Source: Capronia americana (lineage: Eukaryota; Ascomycota; Eurotiomycetes; Chaetothyriales; Herpotrichiellaceae). From it: a stretch of 64,000 nucleotides of DNA. The notes beneath the pieces were generated by a model. That model had not been told where the DNA came from and ran no database searches. It worked only from the letters and a program-made list of their open reading frames with translations. The stretch's first letter is position 1. Each line of letters begins with the position of its first letter. Shown here one piece after another: positions 51,823 to 61,429 of the stretch. The position numbers were made by a program, and so were the translations under genes. The stretch is from assembly GCA_016110215.1 (NCBI GenBank), contig JADWQD010000009.1, forward strand, positions 1,901,669 through 1,965,668, given 5' to 3'.

Positions 51823-53292
51823 TCAGAGGTTGATCTGTTCCAGCTGCCCCATGACTTGCTCCATATATGATGAGCCCACTGCAACCGCTGTTTTGACACG
51901 CGGAGTGCCATCTTCATCTGGAAGACCTTCCAGGCACGACTTCACCAGCTCAGAGTAGTTCGAACCCAGACGTGGTGGGATGTGTTTCTCTGCAAGACGG
52001 AGATATTGCTTTTTCAGGCCATCTGGACCAAGCAGTTGAGACTTGTCCTCTTTGGCAAGCAAGTATTTACCAACCCCACGTAGGTCTGTGAAAGAGCTCC
52101 AGTAGGCGATCTCAAGTAGCACGACGCCTAGACTATATATGTCGTGCAGCATGGTAAACTCGTCGCCCTCCTGTAGCCGGTGCCTGTCCGGGTGCAGGTA
52201 GATGTTCTCTTTCCAGTCCTCTGTCGCCAGACGCGCGGATGCCTGATCAGCCTTACGAACCAGGTCAAATCCAGTGAGATACGGTTCGCCAATATGGCTA
52301 GGATAGGCCCCGGTCTCGGTTTCGAAGACGAAAATGTTGGTAGGATTGACCTTCTTGTGTACAAATCCACTGGCGTGGACGAAAAGCAGACCCGAGGCGA
52401 TTTTCTTGGCAAGCGTAACACGATCGCTGAGCGAGTGGACCAAGTCCTTCTGGTTCTTGTCGTCCGTCAGTAGATCCTGTAGAGTTTTTGGGTTGGTCTT
52501 GCCCTTTGGTATCTCAAACTGGAGAACGAAACGGTTTCTGTGTTCTCCCCGGTCATCGTAGAAGCCCAAGGACCTGAGAATGCCCATGGTACTCGGATCC
52601 GCATCAGCCATTTTGGATGCCAGCTCTTGGACGATATAGCGAGTAGCGTTCTTCGCGTCTGAACTGGTTCCATATGGTCGAAACTCGATTATCGAATCAG
52701 GCGATCCCGGGTTTTTCAGAACCACGGCGGTCGAGTTCGTGAAACTCTCCAGTCTAGCTTCCTCTGGCAGCTCGCCGTGGTATACTTCCTCGGGATCAGG
52801 ACCCGTGACAGCTTCACGGATTCGCTTGATTCTTCGAACAGCTCGAGCAGCTGCTTCTTCGACAGTCTTATCTTTGATGTTTGGGGAGAAGTTGCCAAAG
52901 AGTACAAGAACGGTAGCCCGGCGGAGAAACCTGACGTGCCATTCTTCGAGGCTGGTAAACCTCTTGCGAAACTCCTTGGCCTGGCGCAAAGAATATTTCA
53001 CTTTCTCGAAGAATGCTGCTGGCTTGGCCTCGGCCTGTAGTTGAAGGAGTAAACTCTCGATCTGTCCGCGAAGGTCATCCGAGAGTTTGCTGTCGATGGA
53101 TGTGAAGAACATCAAGACGTCATGCATCTCTCCTTCGACGAGATTGCGGATTAGATCGTAGAGCTTCATGTCCGCGTCCATGCTTTTGTACAGGTCGTAC
53201 TTTTCTTTGAGGAAGAGGCCATACTTGATGCAGAGATCGATGATTCCTGGGATTGCAAGGGCGACCCCAGCCACGGCCAAGCCTCCTTCCAT
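51823..53292 (-). CDS. HeLo-type domain fused to pseudokinase (MLKL-like architecture)
   Basis: Single exon, 489 aa. The N-terminus (GLAVAGVALAIPGIIDLCIKYG, hydrophobic residues 4-22) and the following helical ~150 residues match fungal HeLo/'prion-inhibition and propagation' proteins. In that family the first helix inserts into membranes and kills cells during incompatibility. Residues ~200-470 have a kinase fold: a GLLFVHASGFVHKKVNPTN catalytic-loop equivalent and HDIYSLGVVLLEI (383-395). The key residues are lost: HRD is H312-K-K and the DFG position reads GFD (341-343), so it is a predicted pseudokinase. A four-helix killer domain followed by a pseudokinase is the layout of animal MLKL. 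It is head-to-head with an active-looking kinase-ankyrin gene. Death function is inferred, not shown. Confidence 0.8.
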   Translation of the reverse strand: MEGGLAVAGVALAIPGIIDLCIKYGLFLKEKYDLYKSMDADMKLYDLIRNLVEGEMHDVLMFFTSIDSKLSDDLRGQIESLLLQLQAEAKPAAFFEKVKYSLRQAKEFRKRFTSLEEWHVRFLRRATVLVLFGNFSPNIKDKTVEEAAARAVRRIKRIREAVTGPDPEEVYHGELPEEARLESFTNSTAVVLKNPGSPDSIIEFRPYGTSSDAKNATRYIVQELASKMADADPSTMGILRSLGFYDDRGEHRNRFVLQFEIPKGKTNPKTLQDLLTDDKNQKDLVHSLSDRVTLAKKIASGLLFVHASGFVHKKVNPTNIFVFETETGAYPSHIGEPYLTGFDLVRKADQASARLATEDWKENIYLHPDRHRLQEGDEFTMLHDIYSLGVVLLEIAYWSSFTDLRGVGKYLLAKEDKSQLLGPDGLKKQYLRLAEKHIPPRLGSNYSELVKSCLEGLPDEDGTPRVKTAVAVGSSYMEQVMGQLEQINL

Positions 53293-53627
53293 GGTGATGA
53301 TTTTTCAAGGAGAAGCCTTCTATTGCTGTAGCTGCTTGTTGGACCATGCGAATTCCCGTTCTCACAATTGACAGTTTGAAAGAGTTTCCAGAACGATCAG
53401 GCTGAAGCGGGGTTGCCGCAGGATGTCGTGTTGGCATCTGAGGTTTCACAGCGGTGCTCCCAATCAGACCCCTGTTCATGATGTGCCCGCAGTCTTGGAT
53501 CGATGCGCCCAGATAGATGGAGGCGTTGACAGAGCTGAAGTGTCGGACGCAGGCGGCGGCCATCGTTGTAACTCCCCAGTGTCCATTTTCTTCACGCTTG
53601 CTTGAGCATTGGGCTACCCTGTTCATG
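53293..53627. promoter_or_regulatory. Divergent promoter, HeLo-pseudokinase / kinase-ankyrin
   Basis: 335 bp between the HeLo gene start (53292) and my preferred kinase start (53628); only 224 bp if the upstream ATG at 53517 is used. A shared promoter suggests co-expression. No specific binding motif assigned. Confidence 0.5.
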
Positions 53628-56600
53628 ATGGCTTCCGATACAGATTCAGATGGCCTGCCAGACATTTCAAACGTACATCAGCTTTCCCTCGGTTCTTCTG
53701 TTAGGACTTATGGCACCAATTCGTCGGGACCTGTCAGTCCTTCGAAAGCTCAACCAATCCCCGGCAGTCTAGTGCAACTGTCATCCTTGGGCTGGCGGAT
53801 GCCTCGCGATGCGTCAGAGTTCATCCGAGCAATGTACTCACTGAAAATTGAAGGGCCATTGACATTGGCAGATGAGCTCAGTGATCGCTTCAAGATTGGG
53901 GAGGGTGGCCAATTCGCCGTGTACCGAAACCGTCTCTTAGATGATGCAGACTGCTCCCACAGCACCACGCTGGACGCAGTTGCGGTCAAAAAGTGCATCA
54001 AGTTCCAGTTTGCATCAGGGGCCAAGACGGTCGATCTGCGATCCTCGGAATATCGGACGCAGGTCCACGACATGCTTCTGGAAGTTACGGCGCTGAGACA
54101 CAACGGAATCTATAAACACCGAAACATCGTCGGGCTCCTTGGGTACGGCATTGAGACGGACGCATGGCATCAGTCGCCGTTCTTGGTCATGGAACTGGCC
54201 GAGTGCGACTTTGGCAAGTTCCTGGACACACCAAGATCGTGGGAAGTGCTGCAGCAATTGTGCTTGGATGTGGGCAGCGGACTTGATCTGATCCACACGT
54301 ATGGCCTGGTCCACGGCGATCTGAAGCCTCTGAATGTGTTGATCTTCCCAGCAGCTCATCCAGTATCCTACGTGGCAAAACTGGCCGACTTTGGGTTCTC
54401 AACTGGCGACGTGGATGCCCTGCAAGGCGGGACTGTCAAGCTGTCAGGTTGCTCTCATGGATGGGCTGCCCCGGAGGTCGAGCGACACTTGCAACAAGGA
54501 ACTCGCATCACGGTCGACGAGCTCTTGGCTGCGGACATGTTCGCGTATGGCTTGTTGATTCTCTCCGCCTTCTGCAACGGTGGCAAGGCGCTGCCATCCA
54601 GTGCAGTTGAATCCAATGAGAAACTCGGGCAGCTAACATCTGGGGTGCCCAGTCCGCTGCGCGAGACCGTGATCACAACCGCCAGCTCACTTCTCCAAAC
54701 TGACTTTGCGTCGCGGCCAAGGGAGGTTGGCGAGCTGCTGGCGGACGAGTCCGACGCTTGTGTGAAAAGACTCCAAGCGTGGTGGGACTACGACCAGCCA
54801 AACCCTGAGCATTCCAAGTCCCGCTTCTACTACTTGTGGGAGCTGCCGCCGCTCAGCGCCTTCTTTGTGGACGGCATTGATAGCACTTTTCGCGATTCCA
54901 AGGCCGATCTCACCGGTCCCGGGCTCCTCGCAATGTTTCTGTACACGTCCTATCGTGATGCTCCAAAGAAGGACAAGTCATTGCAAGTCGAGATGCTCCT
55001 CGAGTCGGCCCGCAAGCGCCATCCACCTGCACAAGGCATTGCGCAGATAGTGCTGCGTTCCTACGGTTTACCTATATCAGACTACCTGAGCAGTGCGGAA
55101 CAAGATGAATGGTTGTTCAACGCAGCTTCAGCGGGCTCTCTTTTGGCACTTAGGGAACTTACTGGTCTCAATACTGAACTTGCACAAGCGGCGTCAAATC
55201 AATTTCGAAACAAATCAGGTTACTGCCTACATTCAGCCCTGTTCGCAGAGGGATCCCATAGTGAGCTGAAGCTTGACGCAGGCGATTCCGACATTCACGA
55301 CTGTGCGAAGGAAGGTGATCTCGACGATCTGAAGAGTCTCCTCGACCGAAAGCCCCAGGAGATCAATGTGCGAAATGGCATGCACGAGACCCCCTTGTCT
55401 AAGGCCTGCATGGCAGGCCAATCTCAAGTTGTTCTTGAGCTCTGCAAGCGAGGCGCAGCCGCTGACCTTACCCACAGTGACTACAAGATCAGCTGTCTAC
55501 ACTGGCTGTTCAACTTCCCTGCACAAGATGTCAACCTTGTTCTTCGCACCCTGGTCGCTGCAGGAGCCAATGTCAACCATAGCCTCGCAACAACGCGTCC
55601 TCTGTTCAACCCACACGCTCCCTTTACGTGGCCACCCGGCACGCCGCTTCATTGGGCGGTAGCGACGTCCTCCACGCCAGCGATCTCGGCTCTTCTCAAT
55701 GCAGCAGCAGATCCGACGATTCGTAACGGCGACGACCCGTATATTTGTGACGAGAATGTGCGTCAAATGCATCGCCACGGCAACGCTGAGCAGGGCGAGT
55801 ATTCAGAGACTCCCGAACATGTGCTCGGCATGACCCCTGTCGACCTAGCCACAGCAGCCCACGACTGGCAGAGTCTGCATGCCATCTCACCCCTCGCAGC
55901 GGGCAAGAATCCCAGTCTTCTGTCGGCAGACGATGAAGGCTATACTCCTTTCCATCGCCTTTCGTACCAGCGCATCGGCAGGACATTTTCGGGCTCACGT
56001 TTCTGGTACCCAGCTCTCAAAGGGGATATTGAAACACGACGCAGGAACTTACAAAAGACAATCGAGTGGTTACAAGCAATAGGCGGCGACATTGATCAAT
56101 TGACCAACACCCCTGATGAGCCTGGCCTCAGCGGTGTAGCTGGCCTCAGTCCCCTAATGATTGCTGTCACCAAGTACGACATCGAGGCGGTGGAAGCTTT
56201 GTGTGGTGCTGGCGCCAACGTCAATTTGCAGAATAGGACTGGCCGCACGGCGCTGACGCTTCTGCATGATGCGCTTGCATACCATGTTAATCCGAGCGGT
56301 GTTCTTCCGGATATGGTTGCATGTCTTGTCAGGCACAACGCAGACACGAACTATCAAAGCCCGGATGGATTGACGCCGCTGTCATGCATAGCAAGAGTCG
56401 GTGACATTAGTGCGTTCAGATCCCTGCTCCAAGCTGGCGCCGACGTAAAGTATCAAAGCCAGGGTATTGCTGTGCTAGCAGATCTCATACGGATGAACGC
56501 GACGAATAAACTGGTATTGGAACGAGCCGATGTCCATCAAATTGAGCAAAAAGACGAGGCGCTTTCAAGCCTGCTGCGTGACTATATTCAGAATGGCGCA

Positions 56601-56879
56601 TTGGACGTGGACTTTATGATGGATGGAACTGGTGCGACTCTCTTACATTACTGTGTTGCAGCAGCACTGCCCTCATGCACATCCACACTTCTTTCCTTGG
56701 GAGCAGCCACCAATATCAGCCGCACTGCGTTGCCACCAGAGCAGAAGAACGTCGAATTCTTTTTACGAGATCCACTTATTATGGGCACTCCTGAAGAGAT
56801 CATTAGCAAGCAGAAAGAGGCGAAGCGGAGCAACCGCTTGAATGAATCAGGTAAGTTTCTTTATTACGCTGGATTCTAG
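53628..56879 (+). CDS. Protein kinase fused to ankyrin repeats
   Basis: From ATG 53628 (good context, MASDTDSDG) it encodes 1083 aa; ATG 53517 would add 37 residues of poor character. The kinase domain spans about residues 80-370: glycine loop GEGGQFAVY (91-99), VAVKK lysine (about 121), HGDLKPLN with catalytic D231, DFG at 254-256 and WAAPEV. All catalytic residues are kept, with HGD instead of HRD. A linker of about 200 residues leads to ankyrin repeats from about 570 to 1010 (HETPLSKACMAGQSQVV, GTPLHWAVATSS, GLSPLMIAVTKYDIEAVEAL, GLTPLSCIARVG). NLR-like and ankyrin-kinase proteins of fungi are linked to self/non-self responses. A GTAAGT at 56851 may start a last intron that moves the stop to 56980. 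Confidence 0.85.
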   Translation: MASDTDSDGLPDISNVHQLSLGSSVRTYGTNSSGPVSPSKAQPIPGSLVQLSSLGWRMPRDASEFIRAMYSLKIEGPLTLADELSDRFKIGEGGQFAVYRNRLLDDADCSHSTTLDAVAVKKCIKFQFASGAKTVDLRSSEYRTQVHDMLLEVTALRHNGIYKHRNIVGLLGYGIETDAWHQSPFLVMELAECDFGKFLDTPRSWEVLQQLCLDVGSGLDLIHTYGLVHGDLKPLNVLIFPAAHPVSYVAKLADFGFSTGDVDALQGGTVKLSGCSHGWAAPEVERHLQQGTRITVDELLAADMFAYGLLILSAFCNGGKALPSSAVESNEKLGQLTSGVPSPLRETVITTASSLLQTDFASRPREVGELLADESDACVKRLQAWWDYDQPNPEHSKSRFYYLWELPPLSAFFVDGIDSTFRDSKADLTGPGLLAMFLYTSYRDAPKKDKSLQVEMLLESARKRHPPAQGIAQIVLRSYGLPISDYLSSAEQDEWLFNAASAGSLLALRELTGLNTELAQAASNQFRNKSGYCLHSALFAEGSHSELKLDAGDSDIHDCAKEGDLDDLKSLLDRKPQEINVRNGMHETPLSKACMAGQSQVVLELCKRGAAADLTHSDYKISCLHWLFNFPAQDVNLVLRTLVAAGANVNHSLATTRPLFNPHAPFTWPPGTPLHWAVATSSTPAISALLNAAADPTIRNGDDPYICDENVRQMHRHGNAEQGEYSETPEHVLGMTPVDLATAAHDWQSLHAISPLAAGKNPSLLSADDEGYTPFHRLSYQRIGRTFSGSRFWYPALKGDIETRRRNLQKTIEWLQAIGGDIDQLTNTPDEPGLSGVAGLSPLMIAVTKYDIEAVEALCGAGANVNLQNRTGRTALTLLHDALAYHVNPSGVLPDMVACLVRHNADTNYQSPDGLTPLSCIARVGDISAFRSLLQAGADVKYQSQGIAVLADLIRMNATNKLVLERADVHQIEQKDEALSSLLRDYIQNGALDVDFMMDGTGATLLHYCVAAALPSCTSTLLSLGAATNISRTALPPEQKNVEFFLRDPLIMGTPEEIISKQKEAKRSNRLNESGKFLYYAGF

Positions 56880-57501
56880 AGTATCCTATTAACTAATTTC
56901 TACTTTAACTAGAATTGAAGTTTATCTATAGTAGGATAAAGGATGTTCAGTATAAATTAAGTAGGGACTATAGTATTTAGATATCATAAGCCTAGAAATA
57001 CTATTACCGAATCTATAGGCGCTGCAACGAAGTTTCCCGCCAGTGCCAGATTCGTACCTGGCAGTCGCTATTTTATGAGCACCTGCTACATCGGTAAGCT
57101 TAGAGCTGATGACATACAATCTTCCAGCAACACTGAACCGCAGTTGGTGAAACGGCAACGGGCAGAAAAGCCTCCTAGTTAGAACGCCGTCATGTAAACG
57201 GCCGCGGGCATCCGCGCTCAGATCCTGCGACGCGGAAGGGCGCTCCATAGGCAGGACAGGGCGCTATGGCGGTACGCCTCTAACGCCAGAAAGCATGGGA
57301 GCGATAGAGTAAGTCGACCTTCTATAGAGTCTACCGATAATGAATGTATTTGATATCTATCCCGGGTTCTAAGCCATGTATCTATCACCCGGTCCACGAT
57401 GAGACCCAGCTCGCCTACCTACCAGCCTCCTCGCCCTTGTTGCGAGGTGTATCCTTAGTCAGTTCTACCAATCCATTTGCTCCTGCAATTCTATAACCTT
57501 C
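56880..57501. other. Intergenic with TA-rich patches
   Basis: 622 bp. Bases 56880-57010 and 57300-57370 are rich in TA dinucleotides, like the far right end, and may be mildly RIP-affected or repeat-derived; the rest has normal composition. The first part could include a last exon of the kinase-ankyrin gene (56913-56980). Confidence 0.4.
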
Positions 57502-59449
57502 TCAATCAGTCGCCACCTCCGACACGACCGCTTGTTTGGACATGGTTTCTTTGACCGCTGCTGGGTGCTTGCTGAGGACACTATCGGCATTGACCTCGAC
57601 GTCTCCAGCTATGACGGCCATCAATTTGGGCGCGTCCGAATGCATCTCGCCTTCGATGACCTCGTCGATCTCCTCAAGCGTCTTATTGCTCGTCTCTACC
57701 CAGATGAAGATGATGAAGAGCACCTCCAAGACGTCCCAGCTTGCGTTGATCATGTACGTTTTCCATCCGATCGCCTCCAACGCGAAGGGGAAGGCAAAGG
57801 TCACAACACACCTGATAAGAACGATTAGAACGGACTGGGCGATGTGAGGGAATGGAAAGACGAAGACTTACGCCGCCCCGTTCGAACAGAACGTGTAGAT
57901 CGACATGCCGTTGGCTCGAAGGCTAAAGTTCAAGACCTCGGGCGGATACATGACCAGTAGGGTGCTCCAACCGAACGCGTAGATGCCTGTAGACACCGTG
58001 GTTAGTCAATACTCTGGCTCGGCTGGCATCATACGTGCCTTGGTAGAGGAAGATGCATGCCACTGTGGCCAGAGATCCTGAGTAATTCTCGCCGTTTCCG
58101 TACACTATATTACGATCAGTGTGGGTCATGGTTGTCAAGGTCAAGAGAATGAGCTCACGTTTGGTGAAAGCTCCGACGAGGTAGAGAAAGAACAAGGAGA
58201 CGCTAATGGTCCCGGCACCCAGCTTCTTCCGCCCAATCTTGTCGGCCAACGAACATCCCAAAATGGCTGTAAAGAGGCACCACAGAGACAGGTAGATGTT
58301 GATCAGAAGCTGAGTGGTGGGGTTCGTGATACCAGCTGCGGTGAGCATTGTGCCCAGATAATATCTGGTGGGCTGTTAGTTCGAGTGACAAAGATTGTCG
58401 AAATGGAGGTGTCAATCTCACGAGATGATACCAGAACCGCTCATGTTCCCAATGACCGCACAGGAACAAGCCAAGAGCATCCGTCTCCGGCTGTTGCGAG
58501 TCTTAAAGGCATCGAGCCAGTTTTGGGCGGGCTTATGCTCTTTCTCAAAGGCGACGGTCTCAGAAACTTGTTGAAACTGTGTCAACACGACAGGGTCTCT
58601 CTTGTTGCCATTGGCCGACATGATCGCTAGAACCTCGAGAGCCTCTGCTTCTCGCCCTTGCCACATGAGCCAGCGAGGGCTTTCCGGAATGAATGGCAAC
58701 ACCGCAAGACAGAGCAGGGCCGGCACAATCTGGAGGAGTGATGGAAGGCGCCACGCCCAGGAACTCAGCATCTTGGCTGTGCCAAAGGTCACTCCAGAAG
58801 CAATCAGGCCCCCTCCGTACCAGAACGCGTAGTACAGCCCGAGACAGAACGCTCTCCATTTCATAGGAGCAACTTCGGAACAGTAAGTCGGACAGGCAAC
58901 CGAGCCGAGGCCTATCCCGATCCCGACAACGAGACGACTGACGACGAACATGGCCTGGTTCTGAGCGGCGGCTTGCAAAGGCACACCGATGCATGAGACG
59001 GCCACGGCCCATGCCATGCCCGATTTGCGTCCCCAACGGTCAATGACGGGACCGGCGAACAGGGCCGCGACGCAGCCACCGACCCAGACGATGCCCGTGT
59101 TGACAGACTGTCCTGCAGTGTTCATACTGATGGCATTGTAGAATGAGGGCAGGATGTTCAAGCCGTTCCTAGGAAAGAACTCTTAGCAGGTAATCGGGAA
59201 GTCGTTGCAGCCGCAGCCGCAGCCACACCCGCGAAGGGGCTCACATCATGTTTCCGTCATATCCCATCGTCTGTACAGCAGATCATCAGCACAGTGTCAC
59301 GGAGCAGTCAGGGGCTGTGACCTCACCATGGAATTGACAAGGCATGCGATGATGATCAGAACGATCAGAGCATTGGAGTTTCGCGGGACAAATCGTCCGA
59401 CCAGGCGGACGTCCGCGACGTCCGCTGGCCCAGTTGTAGAGGCTGCCAT
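57502..59449 (-). CDS. MFS sugar transporter (sugar porter family, lactose-permease-like)
   Basis: Proton-coupled sugar uptake at the plasma membrane. Seven exons, 59327-59449, 59245-59270 (26 bp), 58422-59168, 58159-58364, 58039-58104, 57872-57986 and 57502-57811, give 530 aa with an unbroken frame. Signatures: NSMTMGYDGNMMNGLNILP in TM1, DRWGRKSGM after TM2, VVGIGIGLGSVACPTYCSE in TM4-5, PESPRWLMWQGREAEA after TM6, DKIGRKKLG after TM8, YPPEVLNFSLRANGMS in TM10 and VETSNKTLEEIDEV at the end. These mark the sugar porter family, closest in feel to fungal lactose/cellodextrin-type permeases. The intron 57987-58038 uses a GC donor (AAG|GCACGT), the only one that keeps the conserved YQGIYAFGWS frame. 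Substrate not determinable. Confidence 0.9.
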
Positions 59450-60290
59450 TGCTGTTCGGCGCGACACGTTTCGATGATGGGAGGCAGGTCACACACTGCT
59501 TGTTCCCTGACCTCGGCCGTTCTTATAGACCAGCCCTCAAGAGCCTTATCAACGCATTCCCCCTTGCCCGTCTACAACAAGTAAGAGAGAGTGCGAGGTC
59601 ATTGAGATAGCGAAGGTTGATCTGATCATCCCTGCTAGAGCAAACCCTCCGATGAAGGTTGAGAGAAGCTGGCGGTGACCGATATTATCCGACCTTCACT
59701 AGGTGTGGATATTTTCTCCAGACTCCTTATCACAACCACTGACAGTGGCGGATTTGGAATGGCAGACGGCGACTGGCTTGACTGCTATCTCGATCTCCAC
59801 CGTGCTGGAAACAAAGATATTTTCTCCACACTGTAGGTGGGTCGTTGCACTAACCAAATATCGTGCTGAGATAGAGATTTAAACCTATTTCAGTATATCA
59901 AGTATTAACATCAGAGAGATAGACAGCACGCGTAGACCTAGCATTGACGGGTTATAATATATGGGTTAGCAAGGAAATCTCGTCTACATTAGGGATGACG
60001 GTCCCGAAGGCCTATAGCACGTCCATCCGCGTCGAGGAGAGATATCGCTATCGTGCATGGCAAACGAATGCCCGTGGAATCGGTTTGAAACGAGATCCAC
60101 ATGAGCCAGAGCCAAGTGGACGGAATGCATAGCTTGAAAGGTGCTGTTGATTCCGCGTTCCGGCCAGGGACGGTATTAAAGGCAAGAGACTGCCGATATT
60201 CGTTCACAAAACAAGGAGCCCAAGGCACTGGCAGCTCATTTCTTCACAACTGGAAGAATTGTTGACCCCTCTAAAAACAAAAAGGCAGTT
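59450..60290. promoter_or_regulatory. Divergent promoter, sugar transporter / dioxygenase
   Basis: 841 bp between divergent starts. It contains a 13-bp direct repeat described separately and an AT-rich stretch at 59870-59970. No gene recognised. Confidence 0.45.
59708..59828. repeat. 13-bp direct repeat in transporter/dioxygenase promoter
   Basis: GATATTTTCTCCA occurs at 59708-59720 and again at 59816-59828, 108 bp apart, between two divergent genes. A 13-base exact repeat in 840 bp is unlikely by chance and may be a pair of regulator sites. Function is inferred. Confidence 0.5.
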
Positions 60291-61352
60291 ATGGCACCTT
60301 CAGCGGTAGAGACCATTGACACGACTCAGATCAAAGTCAAGACAACGGCCGAACAAGCATCCGCCCCGTCCCTTGCTCGGTATGATGCTCGCGATGCTCA
60401 AACGACTCCGGAGCTTTTGGTCGACATATTGCGGCGGGACGGCGGCGTCATCGTTGAGAACATGATCAGCAAGGAGTTGGCGCTGCAAATCAAGAGAGAG
60501 CTCAAACCGTACTTCGACAGCGACCGCATTGATCCCACTGGATTCTTCCCGGAAACGACAAAAAGAGCCAGCGGACTGGTCTCCATCTCTCCAGGATGTG
60601 TTGAATACCTGACCACCCCTCTCCTCATTGATGTTGTCAACCTGCTACTCTCCTCCACTTACTCCTTCTGGGTCGGTAAGAAGTTGAGGACCGTGACGGC
60701 GAAGCCGCAAATCTCCTCGACCGCTGGGTTCCGAGTGAATCCGGGCGGACGAGCTCAGGGTCTTCACCGTGACGACGCGTGAGGCTCCCCAACTCCCGAA
60801 GGAAGTCTGAAATTTGCTAATAGCTAAATGTAAAGGGATTTGCATACACGCAATGTCGACCATCCAGCGATGTTGGGTGCCATCGTGGGAATTACCAAAA
60901 TCACCCAGGCAAATGGCGCAACTCAAGTCATTCCAGGCTCACATGTCTGGGGGCCTGAGAGGGCACCAGAGATCCACGAGGCTGTCCCAGCTGAATTGGA
61001 GATTGGGGACGTCCTGCTGTTCTTGGGCAATGTCTACCACGGAGGTGGTGCCAACACGACCACGTAAGTAAGATTGAAATCCCGAACCCTGCAAGGAGAT
61101 TGCTCACAGATTCTCGACATGATTAGTGATGAGGTTCGTGAGAATGTCGGCCTTTTCTTCACGAAAGGATATTATCGCCAGAGCGAAAATCAATACCTCA
61201 TGGTCCCTCCCGAGAAAGCTCGTGAGCTGTCCACACAGGTGAAGAGATTGCTGGGATATGGCATCAGCCCTCCTGGCACGGGCTTCTATTACTACCAAGA
61301 CCCAATGAGAGTCCTGTATGGAGTCGAAGATGAGGAGACTGTGGACTTGTGA
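60291..61352 (+). CDS. Phytanoyl-CoA dioxygenase (PhyH) family Fe(II)/2-oxoglutarate enzyme
   Basis: Non-haem iron oxygenase that hydroxylates or otherwise oxidises a small molecule using O2 and 2-oxoglutarate. Exons 60291-60778, 60836-61063 and 61127-61352 (introns 57 and 63 bp) encode 313 aa. The iron triad is seen: H159 and D161 in LHRDD, split from DLHTRN by the first junction, and H231 in NVYHGGG. An arginine 12 residues on (DEVR) fits the 2-oxoglutarate-binding position. TQVIPGSHVWG is the typical PhyH strand. PTS1/PTS2 signals are absent, so it is unlikely to be the peroxisomal phytanoyl-CoA enzyme. Fungal PhyH proteins of this size often act in secondary or specialised metabolism. Position between a transporter and a Zn2Cys6 gene fits a small pathway group. 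Confidence 0.88.
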
Positions 61353-61429
61353 ATGTCAATGTGCCCGGGGCTCCTGGGCCATGATGGAATGATAGTCGGG
61401 TTGCGTTCCAACTTCGAGGTAGAGTGCAT

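Noticed and set aside
51823..53292. Calling the HeLo protein an amyloid-signalling (HET-S/HELLP) effector
   Set aside because: No short Gln/Asn/Gly-rich prion-forming motif at the C-terminus; the C-terminal part is a kinase fold instead.
53120..53665. 181-codon minus-strand frame extending upstream of the HeLo gene
   Set aside because: Different frame from the HeLo protein; would overlap the kinase start; the HeLo ATG at 53292 gives the family-typical N-terminus.
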